Shown piece after piece: positions 1 through 11,800 of a stretch of DNA of 64,000 nt. Origin of the DNA: Isoetes taiwanensis (taxonomy: Eukaryota; Streptophyta; Lycopodiopsida; Isoetales; Isoetaceae); NCBI GenBank assembly GCA_021234155.1, contig JAJEKV010000018.1, forward strand, positions 13,103,236 to 13,167,235. Direction: 5' to 3'. Position 1 is the first letter of the stretch, and every line of letters begins with the position of its first letter. The notes below the pieces were generated by a model. It had not been told where the DNA came from and ran no database searches. It was given only the letters and a program-made list of their open reading frames with translations. Position numbers and translations under genes: made by a program.

Positions 1-253
1 TTCCCTTTTTTCCTTTGAAGGATGTAAGTCATTGGATTCACCATGCAACATCAAGTATACACTACATGAATCATATGAAGCCAATCAAGAATAGCTCGTG
101 CATCGATGTGCATTATATCAAAGTATTCACCTTATGATTAAGATAATATTGATGTGTAACCCCCCCTTTTTTTTCTGAAGTTGGTTGCTGCACGTTCATT
201 TGAGTAGATATGTTGAACTGGCTCTCTCCACATATGCTCCTTACTCTCAAGCA

Positions 254-362
254 TTTTTCCAAACCCTTTATGGTAGGGTTTTATTAATCTGCATAATAAT
301 GGATTTATTGTCCTCTCTATTATTGGGGCCCATAGACCGTTTGGTTTTCGTGCACGATAAAG
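254..362 (+). mobile_element. LINE 3'-terminal fragment (copy A)
   Basis: This stretch resembles the 3' end of the GC-rich LINE at 1675-2858. It has an AAACCC...GGGTTT stem at 261-281, then the block CCCATAGACC...GGTTTTCG...ACGATAAA at 328-361. No coding part of the element is recognisable upstream, so this is a 5'-truncated or eroded insertion. The assignment rests on similarity to the second copy in the window, seen by eye. Confidence 0.5.
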
Positions 363-1674
363 TTCAATTCAATGTAAATCAATCATATCTTTCCTCCCAA
401 ATATCCTTGTGAAGTCTTCTATTAATGATAAAGTTGCTGAAAGAATTCATGTGATCGCCCACATGTCTTAGTTGTACTTTCATTTTGCTTATCCCCAATT
501 TTGTAGTTACCTGGGATGCATATCATTCATTTCTCTTCTATATCAAGAACTAGACCTCAACACGCACGAGAACAATTATTAATCGAATTCACATGATAAC
601 CCTACCATGCAATGCAAACCTCTTCAAATCCATCGTCATCGTAACCTTAGAGACCCTAAAATTTCCGTCGATTTGACCTCGCTTTTTTCGTGTAACTTTA
701 GGGTGCCGCCGTGGCGATTTGGTGGCGCCAGGCTTCAGAGAAAATTGTCTCTGGCTTCAGAGAGCTTCGCCAGAGTTTGTGTAGAGCTTTGCAAACATGG
801 CTTTCTGGCTTCCTCTTCAAACAAAGATCACAAACAAATACTCTACAAACAGAGCTTTCCGGGATCCTCTTTCGTTGTTTCTGGAACAAAAAGCAGACTG
901 AAAAATAGCATTTTTGCAGTAGAAGACGCTTGCATTCTGGCAGAAGAATGCAAAGATTTATGGCAGAACTCTTAATAGCTGGAAGCAGCATTCCTTGCAA
1001 TGCTTTTCATGGATTACTGCAGAAGAATGCGAAGCTTTCGGTTACAGCTGAAGGATGCAAAGGAAATTTTGGGTCCACTAAGATTACGGAGGAAAACTCC
1101 GGGTCAGCAGAAGTTTCGGAAGAAACTTGCCCCTCTCCTCTAGGGCAAGTTTCTCCCGTAAACTCCCTACTCCCTAAGTATCCCCTTCCATATAAGAATT
1201 GGGAAGGTTTTACATCATGGGTGAAAAACTTATATTCAAATATTCATTGCTTTGAAATTCCAGAATTCATTCAAAATACACTATGCAGATGCATCCTATA
1301 CTTAAATTTTGTGTATATTCTACCTATTAATATATCAGATACAACTTCTTGGCATGTGTGAGATGTTACTCCACAGACACTAATGTGCACTACATAAATT
1401 TCGATGTTGCAAAGCTCATGCGTATCACTGGGACAAATCTTTATTGCCATGGGGCCTTGTTTGGATATTTATTAGAAGACAAGTTATCAAATAGAGAACA
1501 AATATGAAAATGTCGCCTTGAAAATTGAACAACCAAAGGTGATTCGGTATAAAGTACAATTACCACTATCAGTATTACCAAACCACTATAACATATGGTT
1601 TTCTCCCATCAAATAAATTCATGTATAAAACAACCACACATATCATGGTTTTTAGATGATATGATACTGGTTAA
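363..1674. other. No recognisable gene
   Basis: This holds several short open frames (for example 607-975 and 930-1361) with no recognisable domain and no splice-consistent partner. The stretch 720-1130 has loosely repeated words (GGCTTCAGAGA, GCAGAAGAATGC), suggesting eroded repeat DNA. I see no supported feature. Confidence 0.4.
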
Positions 1675-2858
1675 ATGCTATGGTTCATTTTTGGAGGCCT
1701 TGTGGTGTCTCCACCGAGGAGCTGCTCTGGCCCTCCTCCTGGTAGGCGTGGTAGGTGTCGTCGGTCGGGAACTTCGGCGACTCCTCCTCCCGCACCGGGT
1801 CGAGCCCGTCCCTTCATGCGGGGTCGAGGTTTGGGGCCCGGTCGTCTCTTTGGCGACATGGAATGACTTGGAGCAGGTGCAGAAGGCATTTTTGGCATGG
1901 GCACTTGGGGTGAAACCTTCAGTTCCCTATCAGATTCTGCTGCAGGAAACTGGATTCTTGCCGCTTCAGCGGGCAGCCCTTGATAGACACATCGTCTATT
2001 TTCAGAAAGTGGTTACTATGGGTGATGCTCGGCTCCCGCACCTGGCTTACACTGTGGCAATGAGTCCGCAGCGGCTTAGGGCCTGTTGGAGGGGTAAGAG
2101 AGATCAATGGTTCGCCCGGATGGAACGCGTCAGAGAGCACGATGCGTCAAGCGTGGACGCAGCCGGCCGATCGTGGCGGACTGGAGTACCTAGACGCTTG
2201 TTTCCTTGGCAAGCTCGGGACCTGGCGCTCTAGAGCAGGTCAAAGCGGCCCATTACAAGGAGCACATCAACCCCGGTGTTAGCCCCGGCCCACGGCTCTA
2301 CCGCGTTCCCGGTTTGCCCACGAAAAAGCGCGACTCTCATTGCCTCCATTCGCCTGGGTGCCCACCATCTTCGCATCGAGGCGGGCGGTGGATTGGGGAG
2401 CCCCCGGGGATTGAGCTCTGTCGGTCTTTGTCAAGCGGGTGCCATTGAGGATGAGTCTCACACTTTCGAGTTGCCCAAATCAGGTCCGGGCGGAATCGCC
2501 CTCCCTTAGTGCGGCGGACTTGCCCTTACATTTGCTTTGATGAACACACCGCCGATGCGTGCCACGGGTCGTACATTCGAGAGGTATCTTGGACTGCGAG
2601 GTCACCTTTGCCCCGTCGGCTGCTGCTGATTTGGCAGACTGGGTGCGGTGCATGATCAGATATATATTTGGGTGTTTCTGCATTTTGTATGTTAGTTTGT
2701 CAGCAGGCTGATTGCTGCCACGATTTTTCCCTCGAAAACCCTTCGGGGCGGGGGTTTTTTAATCCGGGCAGTAATCCGCTTGCTGCGTTTTTGTATTGGG
2801 TCCCATAGACCGATTGGTCTTCGTGGACGATAAAAGTACCTTCCTTCCTTCCTTCCTC
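1675..2858 (+). mobile_element. LINE ORF2 C-terminal relic with 3' UTR (copy B)
   Basis: This is a dead, GC-rich non-LTR retrotransposon piece. The frame 1675-2233 encodes the region after the reverse transcriptase, including WNDLEQVQKAFLAWALGV and VPYQILLQETGFLPL, which parallels IEAIQKTWLHMALKV in the LINE at 26-27.6 kb. After a frameshift, 2276-2509 continues with RLGAHHLRIEAG and a cysteine/histidine segment (VGLCQAGAIEDESHTF) typical of the C-terminal zinc-binding tail of plant LINE ORF2. The non-coding 3' part has an AAACCC/GGGTTT stem (2735-2758), a terminal stem-loop (2800-2828) and a TTCC-repeat tail (2838-2856). Endonuclease and reverse transcriptase domains are absent, so it cannot be autonomous. 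Confidence 0.72.
2800..2828 (+). other. LINE 3'-terminal stem-loop
   Basis: An outer stem GTCC (2800-2803) with GGAC (2825-2828) encloses an inner stem AGACC (2807-2811) with GGTCT (2816-2820). The same layout occurs at 327-355 and 27641-27668, just before each element's short tail. It is probably the RNA structure recognised by the LINE reverse transcriptase. Confidence 0.5.
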
Positions 2859-3060
2859 CTGGGCTTGAGGTGCTCCGGGATCTTCTTGTCGGGGCCTGCT
2901 GCTGCTACTGCCATGGAGGGTGTGCACCTGGGACTAAACATTCTAGTTGTGCATTTGGTGCGCGCCATATCTTACGGTCAGGAAAACTGATCAAGTTAAG
3001 CTCGATATCAAAGGAGGGAGGTTTAGGAAAAGATAGGGAGAAATGGGGGCAAGAAAATAT

Positions 3061-3536
3061 TTAAAAAGGAAGATGCTCTAGGGAATTTTCACCTACCATT
3101 AATAGCCCTATTAGTTAGCCCCCCTTATTAATTATCCCACTATACATATTTATTAATATATAGTTAATGCTGTATTATACTATGAAATTCGAATTTTCCT
3201 AATGGTTTGAAGTGCCAATTATGCATTTGCGCCATTTTTCACCCGAATCTCGGATTGGGATGATTCTTCGACCCATTTTAGGTGAAATCTGATGTTGATG
3301 CATAATTTTCACTCCTATTTTTCTAGAATGCTAATTTGGCTCATTCTTTTTTCCCCCGCCTAACAACTTAGCCTATTTTTACGGACCCACTACCTAAGAG
3401 AAATTTTTTTCCCCCTATTTTCGCGGTTCAATGGTGGAAATTTTCATCCCACACCTACTAGGCCTGTTAGACTACTTAGCTAGGGATATGGTCAGTGCCA
3501 GTTCTTGGTCAACCAAGAACATGGCTCTGATACCAT
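3061..3536 (-). mobile_element. Ty3/gypsy internal leader fragment with PBS
   Basis: On the minus strand this follows the LTR at 3537-5169. The primer-binding site lies at 3524-3535 (minus strand TGGTATCAGAGC, complementary to initiator tRNA-Met). The sequence beyond it, including a block reading GAACCGCGAAAA on the minus strand, resembles the leader after the LTR at 24.03-24.4 kb. No gag or pol is recognisable, so the element is truncated in its leader. The lower boundary is approximate. Confidence 0.6.
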
Positions 3537-5169
3537 TGTGACGCTCCCTACAAAATATACGGCGCCCGGCCGTACACCCCGTAGGAAATCCACAATCCGG
3601 TCCTTCGACCGCACGGGCCCTCCGTCTATCCCGCACTCCAGGGTATCCCTAGTGCGGGAAGGGGACACGAAGGTGTCTTGCGCGCCCTTCCCCTATGGGC
3701 TCCTATCACAGCGGAAGCGTAAACAACATCAGAACTAGCAACAACAATACATCGAGCTACCTCGAAGGGTAGCACATCCATACATCCATAGATACAATAG
3801 AGATAGACACATGCCGTGAAACATGAGAGCTCCTACCCAAGGCTCAGACTCATGGGGAGGTAGACTGACGGTTAGGCCTCAAGATAGAGTAGACCGAGTC
3901 ATAACAATGGCGGGGCTGGCTTGAGACAATGGCTAGGGTTGACCACTCCATCCGCCCCTCCTGTGCATACTTTGCAGATGGGCTAGATCGGCTCTGGCAT
4001 GACTCTAGCCTTTCGGATACGCAATCTCATGGCATCACCCATCGAGACTACTCCGGGTTGCATCTCCCCGGTCCGTCGAGGCAGGAAGGGTTGCATCTCC
4101 CTTTTCCGGGGTCTAGAGGTTCCACAGGCGGTTAGAGAATCGTGGTGACACATGATTCGTCCCCAACTTAACCCCCCAAAATAAGAGCCAGGCCGTCACC
4201 TGCATCTCTTGAGAGGCAGGGCAACACCATTGCCCCAGGAGGTGTCGGACCCATGCCCGACCCACATGAAGTGACCGGCCATAAGCCTAGCCCGCTATGG
4301 GGTCCCCAATAGCCATGCTCAGCAGGGACCCTCCCTCCGTATCGCCTCTAGCCCCGTTATGTAGTGCTTAGTCATATCATAGTCCCATAGCCCGGTGCGT
4401 TCCTATGCACATGACGCATATAATAGGAACTAAAGGGTCTAACTAGGAGCATTACTAAGTAATGGCTACTAGGTTTCTACCCCCCTTCCCAATACAAGAG
4501 GAGCAAACATGATTAACCATCATCACACAACTTCATAACATGATAATCATCAGAATAACATCTAACCTAATCATACATATCTAACTTACAGTTAGGGTTC
4601 CTTGATTAGGGTTCAAGATGTTGAATAAGAGTTCTAGGATGGCTCTACTCTATATACGAAATACTAACTCATATGGAGTGCTAACTTCCAGATGAACTAC
4701 TAGGAACACTACTCCAAATACCGCTCCCCAAGAGCCCCTTCTATTCCCCGGCGCCTCCATGGTCCTCGAAGTGGTCGGGTAGCGATCGCCTCCAAGATCG
4801 TGCACACACTCGGGAGCCGCACTAGGCTATGTCACAAAGAACCACGCCAAACGGAGTTTCGAAAAGCAAGAAGGTTCCTGGGTGTTGGGGCCAAGAAAGA
4901 GGCCTAGGGTTAGGGTTTAGGTTAATATAGGCTAGGGTCCACATGGGATGACACCTGGCTCCAATGGGACATGGCCATGTCACGGTTGCCCTATAGGATA
5001 AGGCCATGTGGAAAATGGGCCTTATCCTAAGGTTATCTAAATTATATACTTAACTTAGATATGCACCCATGCCACTTCCTAAGGTATACAAGGTTACGAA
5101 GGTAGGCTTGTATAGTGACGGACCCGAAAATATACATATTTATAGCGTATATTTCCCTGGAACGTCACA
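3537..5169 (-). repeat. Ty3/gypsy LTR, full length, minus orientation (LTR copy 1)
   Basis: The sequence starts TGTGACG and ends CGTCACA on either strand, the expected TG...CA ends. By these boundaries it is 1633 bp, the same length as the LTR at 22382-24014, though the two have clearly diverged. It is adjacent to a tRNA-Met PBS, so it is the 5' LTR of a minus-strand element. Shared blocks include the GAGCC...GGGCTCCTAT segment near its end and a TAGGG-rich word at 4903-4920 close to the predicted promoter. The 3' partner is not in the window. Confidence 0.85.
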
Positions 5170-6879
5170 CTCATGTCTTTGATGCACTGAATATCATGTT
5201 GCAGAATAATAAGAAAGAATTGAGTGGACATCTAAAGTGCTCAAATGCTTTTATATAGGCCAGCCTACCAGAGTCGTTGAGATTGAGCATAATGTTCATG
5301 TACAATGTGTTCAAAATCTTGTGTTTCATGCATTTATTTGCTATTTCATGGGGCAGTTTCGTATTCTTATGAGAAATGGGGTTATGCATCTTTGAAGGTT
5401 TCAAATAAAGATAATATGTTTATTTTTTGGTTTTGACTTCTCACTTGCAGTTGAGAGCCTGTGGAATGTGATGTTGATGTTATTTGGGGATATTATATTC
5501 TATAGTAGGTCTACTCCCTCCATGATTTTTCCAAGTAAGTCTGGTGCATTGCGCATGCCTTGTTGGTTTGCGTTGGAGAATTGAACTGCAAATTTTAGAT
5601 TTTATGATTATTATTGTTAATGGATTGGATATGCATCTTGCTCATTCTATTGTTAATAGTCCTCACATCTGCTTAATGGACCAGAGCTTGCCAAGATGTT
5701 TCCTAGTGTTGAAGACTTTGCTACTTATAGAACTAGACATACTTTTGCCTCTACCTCCCCAATTGTTTCTACCCTATATCACATACCATCTATTTTAGTT
5801 GCCAGTCCTGTTATATCTTGTTCTACTTTGTCTACTTCTACACTAGTTAATTCACCATTACTACCAAATATTGTGTCTTCTTCTCAAGCTGTTTCTGCAC
5901 CAGAACCTTCTTGTACTTCATTTTCCTTTCAATTTATGTCACCGGTTCCTCTTAGTGAGGAGAAACATTCTCGTCAGCACATTGCTTGCAAACAGAAATT
6001 ATTGGAAGGAGGATGGTTTTCTTTGCGTCTGAAGAAAGCTGCATGTTGCAAGAATAGTTCAGCTCCTCGAGTTGCTATGAATCACTCCATAGCTCTGGCA
6101 TCAACTACAATTGATATAATGGTGTCCCTCCATTTGATCCCATGGCATTGAGACACCAGAGGGCAGATTCAATTGCTAATAACTCTATGAATGTGGAACT
6201 TCGTCTTGATTAGCTTTATGCGGGTTAAGATATATGTATTGTTCTTCTCTTTGTTATGAGAAAAAAGGAATTTGATTTTCATTATATTGTCATGCATAGA
6301 GAGGAGGCTTTGTTCCGTTGGATCTATTTATCCATTGAGATTTTATTAATGTCTCTGCATTGTATCATGTATTACTATTGAGCGTTAAAACTGACATCCT
6401 AAAAAAAAAGGGAGGGGGGGAGGGGGGGAGAGGGGAACTTGTGAACAAGTTAGATACTCACGTCGAGCAGAGGCAATCTTCACACTCCGCACCAAGAATC
6501 CTACAAAAGTTGAAGCAACACTAAGCAACAACAAAAAAAAATATAGAAACCATACATATGTGAATGCGGCATGCTAGACGACCTAAAAATCAGAAAATAA
6601 GGCCAAGGGCCTCGCTAGGTAAAGAGATTGCCATAACCGAATCTCCAGACCTGTGCCATCGCCAAAGAAAAAGAGAAAGGGAAAAAAGTTGGCAAAGAAA
6701 GAAAGGAGATAATTTGCCACCACATCAATATAATTGCCATGACTTGGTGGCTTACGTTTGGTAGCCAAATGTTTTGGGCTTCACAACAAGAACCGGTAGG
6801 CTAAATTGCCGCCATGACATGGCGATGCCTTTTGCCCTATCGCTAAAAACCTCTCAAACCGGCAGTTACCTAATTCATT
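5170..6879. other. No recognisable gene; purine-rich tract at 6401-6435
   Basis: The longest open frame (5696-6151, plus) encodes a Ser/Thr-rich product with no recognisable domain. An A9 run is followed by a very G-rich tract (6401-6435). Between about 6160 and 6400 the sequence is AT-rich and unstructured. Nothing else is supported. Confidence 0.4.
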
Positions 6880-7491
6880 AAGCCAGCCAAGGCTTTATTC
6901 TTGACACTGAATTTTGTCAATAGACTTAGGGATATGGACAAAAGCAGGATGCCTATAATAGCAATGGATCAATCATCTGGTTGGTTCAACGAAGTGCATG
7001 AATGGGCTGGTCGGTGGGGAATTGTGGCAGAGAACTGGCCGGATTCAGAGATTAATATAAAGGAAAGGGTACAAGAAAACTTTATCAGAAAATTATGGGA
7101 GAAATGAGGCTCAAAGATGGCCTTTTATCAGGATGAGGTAAATCCGTTACTTTTTTATGCCAGTTCTGATTACTTGAATGCTCCCATCACAAAACAGCTG
7201 AAAAGAACAATTGCAAGATACAGAACTGGGTCACACTCATTAAAAATAGAGACAGGGCGATGGATGAAACAGCCTCGGGAGGAAAGGATTTGTGACATTT
7301 GTAAACCCAGTCAAGTGGAAGATGAAGAGCATGTTTTCTTGCATTGCCAGGAATATCAACACGTACGAGATCAATATGGCATATGTCAGCCAAATTTTCA
7401 TTCTCTATTATCATTAAACCCTAGACAATTAGGATGTTTCATGAAATCAGTAGAATCTCATAGAGAGTTTTTGCTCAACCTAACAAAATAA
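6880..7491 (+). mobile_element. LINE ORF2 C-terminal relic
   Basis: One plus frame runs from about 6901 to 7491, broken once by TGA at 7105-7107. The first half includes SSGWFNEVHEWAGRWGI, which parallels NCWFKDVHGWFSRWGL of the LINE at 27.1 kb. The second half ends in a zinc-binding segment with CDICKPSQVEDEEHVFLHC (C-x2-C...H-x4-C), the usual C-terminal finger of plant LINE ORF2. Reverse transcriptase and endonuclease are missing and no 3' tail is evident, so this is a 5'- and 3'-eroded copy. It is less GC-rich than the 1.7-2.9 kb LINE and belongs to a different subfamily. Confidence 0.75.
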
Positions 7492-8574
7492 GAGGCGCTC
7501 CTACTTCATTGTAACTGCTGCTTCATGCCCCTAAGAGTCGCCTCACATGTCACCGACAAGTTTTTGCCGGACGTCAAGCCGTTGAGACGCCGCCTCGATG
7601 AACGATGAGCGCACGCCAAACCGACCGCCTCGGATGAACTACATGTGAATACTAAAAGATCTACATGTCGAGCCCTCTTAGGGTCCAACGGCAGCATGAT
7701 AATGTACTAGGTAATTGCCCTGAGGAGGCTCATTCCTCCCTCGTAAAAGGGCTCCCAAATAGTTCAAATTTCCAAGAATAGCTTTGCTTGATCCGCCCCG
7801 AGATCCCGCAGATTTTACTTCAAATCCCGCATATTGCTTCTACTTCTAGTTTCGGCATAGGCCTTGCATAATTTTCTCGCTTCCCACAAAAATAGATGAA
7901 AAAAAGCCTCGCAAAAAATAGATGAAGCCCCGCAAATGGATTTAGATGGAAGCAGAGGGAAGCAAATGACGCCTGCAGCATGGCGCTATAGCTTTAATCC
8001 TCTCTCGCTTTTGGTTCTACCCTTCTAGACCCCTTTAATCCGCTTAAACCTCCTCAAATCAGAGCTCCTCCGTGAAGAGTCGGTGGATCCATGCCTTCTC
8101 GGTTGTTACACTGCAAAAACCCGCTTGCGCAAATAGCCTGACCACGTAAGAAAAAAGCTAGCATTGATTAGAGAGAAAAGAAGATGCAGAAAGAAGATTC
8201 GGCAAGAAGATGCTGGAAGAAGATGCAGCGGCGAGCAGGAATGCCGGATCTGGAACAAAGGCTAGTGGCGGTGGAGAAAACTAGTGCCGGATCTGGAACA
8301 AAGGCTAGTGGCGGTGGAGAAAACAGGGGCTAGTGGCGGGGAAAGGGGCTCGTGGCGGTGCCACTCCGAACTATTGCGTCTTATAATCTTAGGCAAATAT
8401 TGCCATAATTTGAACCATTTGGTCATTACATCATCATTAACATCCGTTAAAGACACGCTAATCTAATAGTACGTTAACATTGTTCTATGAGTTGTAAAGA
8501 CAATTAAAAAGAGACCAAGTGGAAAAAAAGAGACCCTTTGGTAACATGTGAGAGTGTTTAAAAATGGGACGACG
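7492..8574. other. Intergenic, with a 43-bp tandem duplication
   Basis: I see no gene. A 43-bp unit starting TGCCGGATCTGGAACAAAGG occurs twice in tandem at 8242-8284 and 8285-8327. Purine-rich GAAGATGCAG words precede it at 8178-8230. Confidence 0.5.
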
Positions 8575-8865
8575 GGCGGCAATGGGCCCATGACGGGCAC
8601 CTGTCAGTGTAAAATCCAATTGAAGTTGTAAATGCCTTGCTGGGCCGTCAGTTTAAAGTAGAAAATTTCAGCTGCAGGGAGGAGCCCAATCCGACGCATC
8701 CACTCGCAGCTATGGAGGAATGAGAGTGGATCTGACGTGACTTCTTTCCTTCTGTGGAAGCTGAATACGGTTATAAATTTTGGGTTCTCAAATCTGTATG
8801 CGCGACATAAAATTTCATGTATATTTAGGGCTGATGCTTGCTTGGGAGTAAAAGAATATTGAGTC
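8575..8865 (+). promoter_or_regulatory. Probable promoter of the NMCP/CRWN gene
   Basis: Two TGGGCC words (about 8584 and 8641) match plant site II elements, which are known TCP-factor targets in promoters of genes active in dividing cells. A TATAAA lies at 8772-8777, about 90 bp before the start codon. Placement fits the gene, but the use of these motifs is inference. Confidence 0.4.
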
Positions 8866-11800
8866 ATGTTTACTCCTCAGAGGAAATCTTCTGGAGCTTC
8901 AGGCACGGGAAAGTTAGTCTACACAGCTTCGACTGAAAGAAGAGAAACGAGGTTTGGCACGCCGGAGCTACGAGCTAGCGCACATGTTGGAACTCCAGGT
9001 GCCATAAGTCCCGTGCTTTCTATTGGCGGAAGAAGTAAGGCTGTCAGTCCGGATGAGATGGAGAAAAGCATAATACCCACTTTGGATAATGTAGCGGAAG
9101 AAACTGCAGTGGTTAGGCGCACTAGCTTGACGGAGCAGGATATCTGGAAGACTTTCAGAGAAGCCGGAGCTTTGGATGAGGAATCGCTCGAGAAGAAGGA
9201 CCGTTCTGCTTTGTTAGAACATATTTCGAAGCTGGAATCGGAGGTCTGTAACAATTATTTTTACTGTCCCGAAGAGAAGAACTCATTTTTAGTCTCTTGG
9301 ACTTTAATTTAGACAAAGTGGGCCTTATTTTCTGGACTCCTGGTTTTCCTTATTTTGCCAAACAACTGAATGGTCAACTAAAGCCGATGTTTTTTTGCCA
9401 ATTGACTACCGTAATAACAGGCAAGCCCGTTTCTTCTTAAAGAAATGGGTCAAGTGAGTATTAAGTAATAACAGACATAATTGTTTTTCCAACAGAGGAA
9501 CCAGCAGTATACCTTCTTTGACAAGATAGATCTCTTGCCAGCAGATTAAAAACTTATGTCATTTTTTGGTGTTTTGTTCAGCTGTACCATTATCAATATC
9601 AGATGGGGGTTCTTTTGTTACAATGTGATGATCGAAATAAAGATTGTAACAAGTTGAAAATAGCCGTCGAGGAGGAAAGAGAGTGTTTAAGGAGGGAAAA
9701 GGCTGCCCACATGCTTGCCGTTGCAGAAGCTGATAAGCGGGAAGATGCCCTGAAAAAGGCTTTGGCCACAGAGAAACAGTGCGTTGCTGATGTAAGTATG
9801 TTATACATAAAACTCTCTCTAGGATGTACAACTGTAAGATTTAACCTTATTCAATACGATAAATTTTTTGTTGTTCTAATCAGTTTGCTGTGGCTTTTAC
9901 AGCTTGAGAAGGCCTTGAAGGATATGCAAGCAGAAATGGCAGCTGAAAAGGAGGTTGCTGAGAAAAGCGTGTCTGAAGCTAAAACAAAGACGAATGATGC
10001 AGAAGAGCATTGGTACTCTGCAGAATCAAAAATGCGTACAGCAGAAGCGTTGCGTGCAGAAGCAAGTCGAAAGCTGGCAGAGGTCGATAGGAAATTGCAG
10101 GAAATTGAATCTCGTGAGGATGCATTGCGGCGTCAAATCCAGAACTTTCAGGCAGAGTATGTCACTAGCTTTTTGTGAATTTGCAATACGGTAGCTTTCT
10201 ACTTGAATCAATGCATGTCTACATGTTTATTATCATATAGGAATTACATACCAGTGAACTGATATGCTGGAATGCATAAAACTTTTTTGCAATCTGCTGG
10301 CTAACAAACTTGTTGCTTTTTATTGTTATAATTATCTTATGGAAGTGAATTTGCAATACGGTAGCATTTCTACTTGAATCAATGCATGTCTACATGTTTA
10401 TTATTATATAGGAATTACATACCAGTCAACTGATATGCTGGAATGCATAAAACTCTTTTGCAATCTGCAGGCCAACAAACTTGTTGCTTTTTATTGTTAT
10501 AATTATCTTATGGAATTTGTCTATTTTAAGTAATGTGTTAAGTATCTTGATTCTGACTCCCTGTGTTCATGAAGTAAATATGTATATCCCTGTTCTGATA
10601 GCTGGCACGGCTTGAACTTTTTATGCTTTAGGTCTGAGGCTCAGAAATCTGAAGTGGAGAGTGAAAGGAGGAATTTAGTGGAATGGGAAAAGAGGCTTCG
10701 TGAAGGCCAGGATCGGATGCAGCAGAGTGAACAGTTTTTGAATAAGCAAGAGGAGTATCTCAATAAGAAAGATGAGGCTTTGAAGAAACTGGAGAGTGAT
10801 TTGCAAGAGGCTAAAAGATCTTTTGATAAAGAACGGACAGCATTTCAAGAAGCTGAGGAAGAATTCAAAGCTCAGATGTCCTCTGTATTTCTAAGAGAAG
10901 AGGTCAGTCCGTGTAATTTGAGCGTATGCTTTTATAGAGTCTGTTTATTTTTAAAATGTCAGGTAGCTGATTCATATTGGCACTACAGGCAGGTATTGAG
11001 AGGGAGAATGCAACTGCCAAGAAGGAGCAAGAGCTCTTGCTATTGCAACAGAAGCTTCTGAGTAGAGACAGAGTAAGTTTGGTTTTTGTTCATCTGAGAA
11101 ACGCTGAAGTTTTCTGACATAATGGCAGATATATAAAATGACGAGGTCCATTAATTTGGACCCTATCAGCACATGCACCATTGTCAAGCATTTTATTTGC
11201 TATGGATATCTCTTCAGAGATTTTGACATCTATGTTGTTTTTCTTTGATACTACCTGTTCGTGTAGTGACTTCGGCCTTTTTTCCTTAACAGTTTTTTGG
11301 ACACAATATTTGTTCAGAAACTGAGGAAGACAGTTTTAATTTCGCCTTGCATCAGGAAGGCATTTTTCAATCTGTATCTTAATTGAAGGTGTGTGCTTGT
11401 GGGAAATTTGCTGAACAATTGTCGGACATTTGCTGATCTGAGTATCTTGGTCATTTGTAAATGGCAAGTTCAAAAATAGCTCGGTAATCGATGTCTATTA
11501 AGGATAACTGCAAACAGTATCCTAGCTGTTGAAATCTAGGCAGGCGTTTGCAGAAAAGGAGGGTAGGTTTTGTGCAGGCATGTGATGTCCAGGTTGGATT
11601 ATAAAGGTTTTAATAGTAGGAGGATTAGACCTTATGCAATAATGCGTGTGATGGTGAAATTATTGAATGCAAGAATTTTGATAAGCAGAAGCTATGTGTG
11701 CATCCAAGGTATCAGTCATTTACATGTGGGCTTGGAAAGACTAGATAAGTAGGGAACTAAAACAATAGATTTGTGTTCACGCATATTGCCTGATACTGGT

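Noticed and set aside
1595-1674. ATG at 1595 as start of a gene running to 2233
   Set aside because: LINE-like GC-rich sequence begins only near 1675. The upstream 80 bp is AT-rich flank fused in frame by chance.
3505-4135. Open frames within LTR copy 1 (for example 3505-3738)
   Set aside because: They lie inside LTR sequence shared with non-coding copies at 22-24 kb and 29-30.7 kb and are not conserved as frames.
9599-9831. Minus-strand frames around exon 2 of the NMCP/CRWN gene
   Set aside because: They are antisense to a well-supported exon with no recognisable domain.
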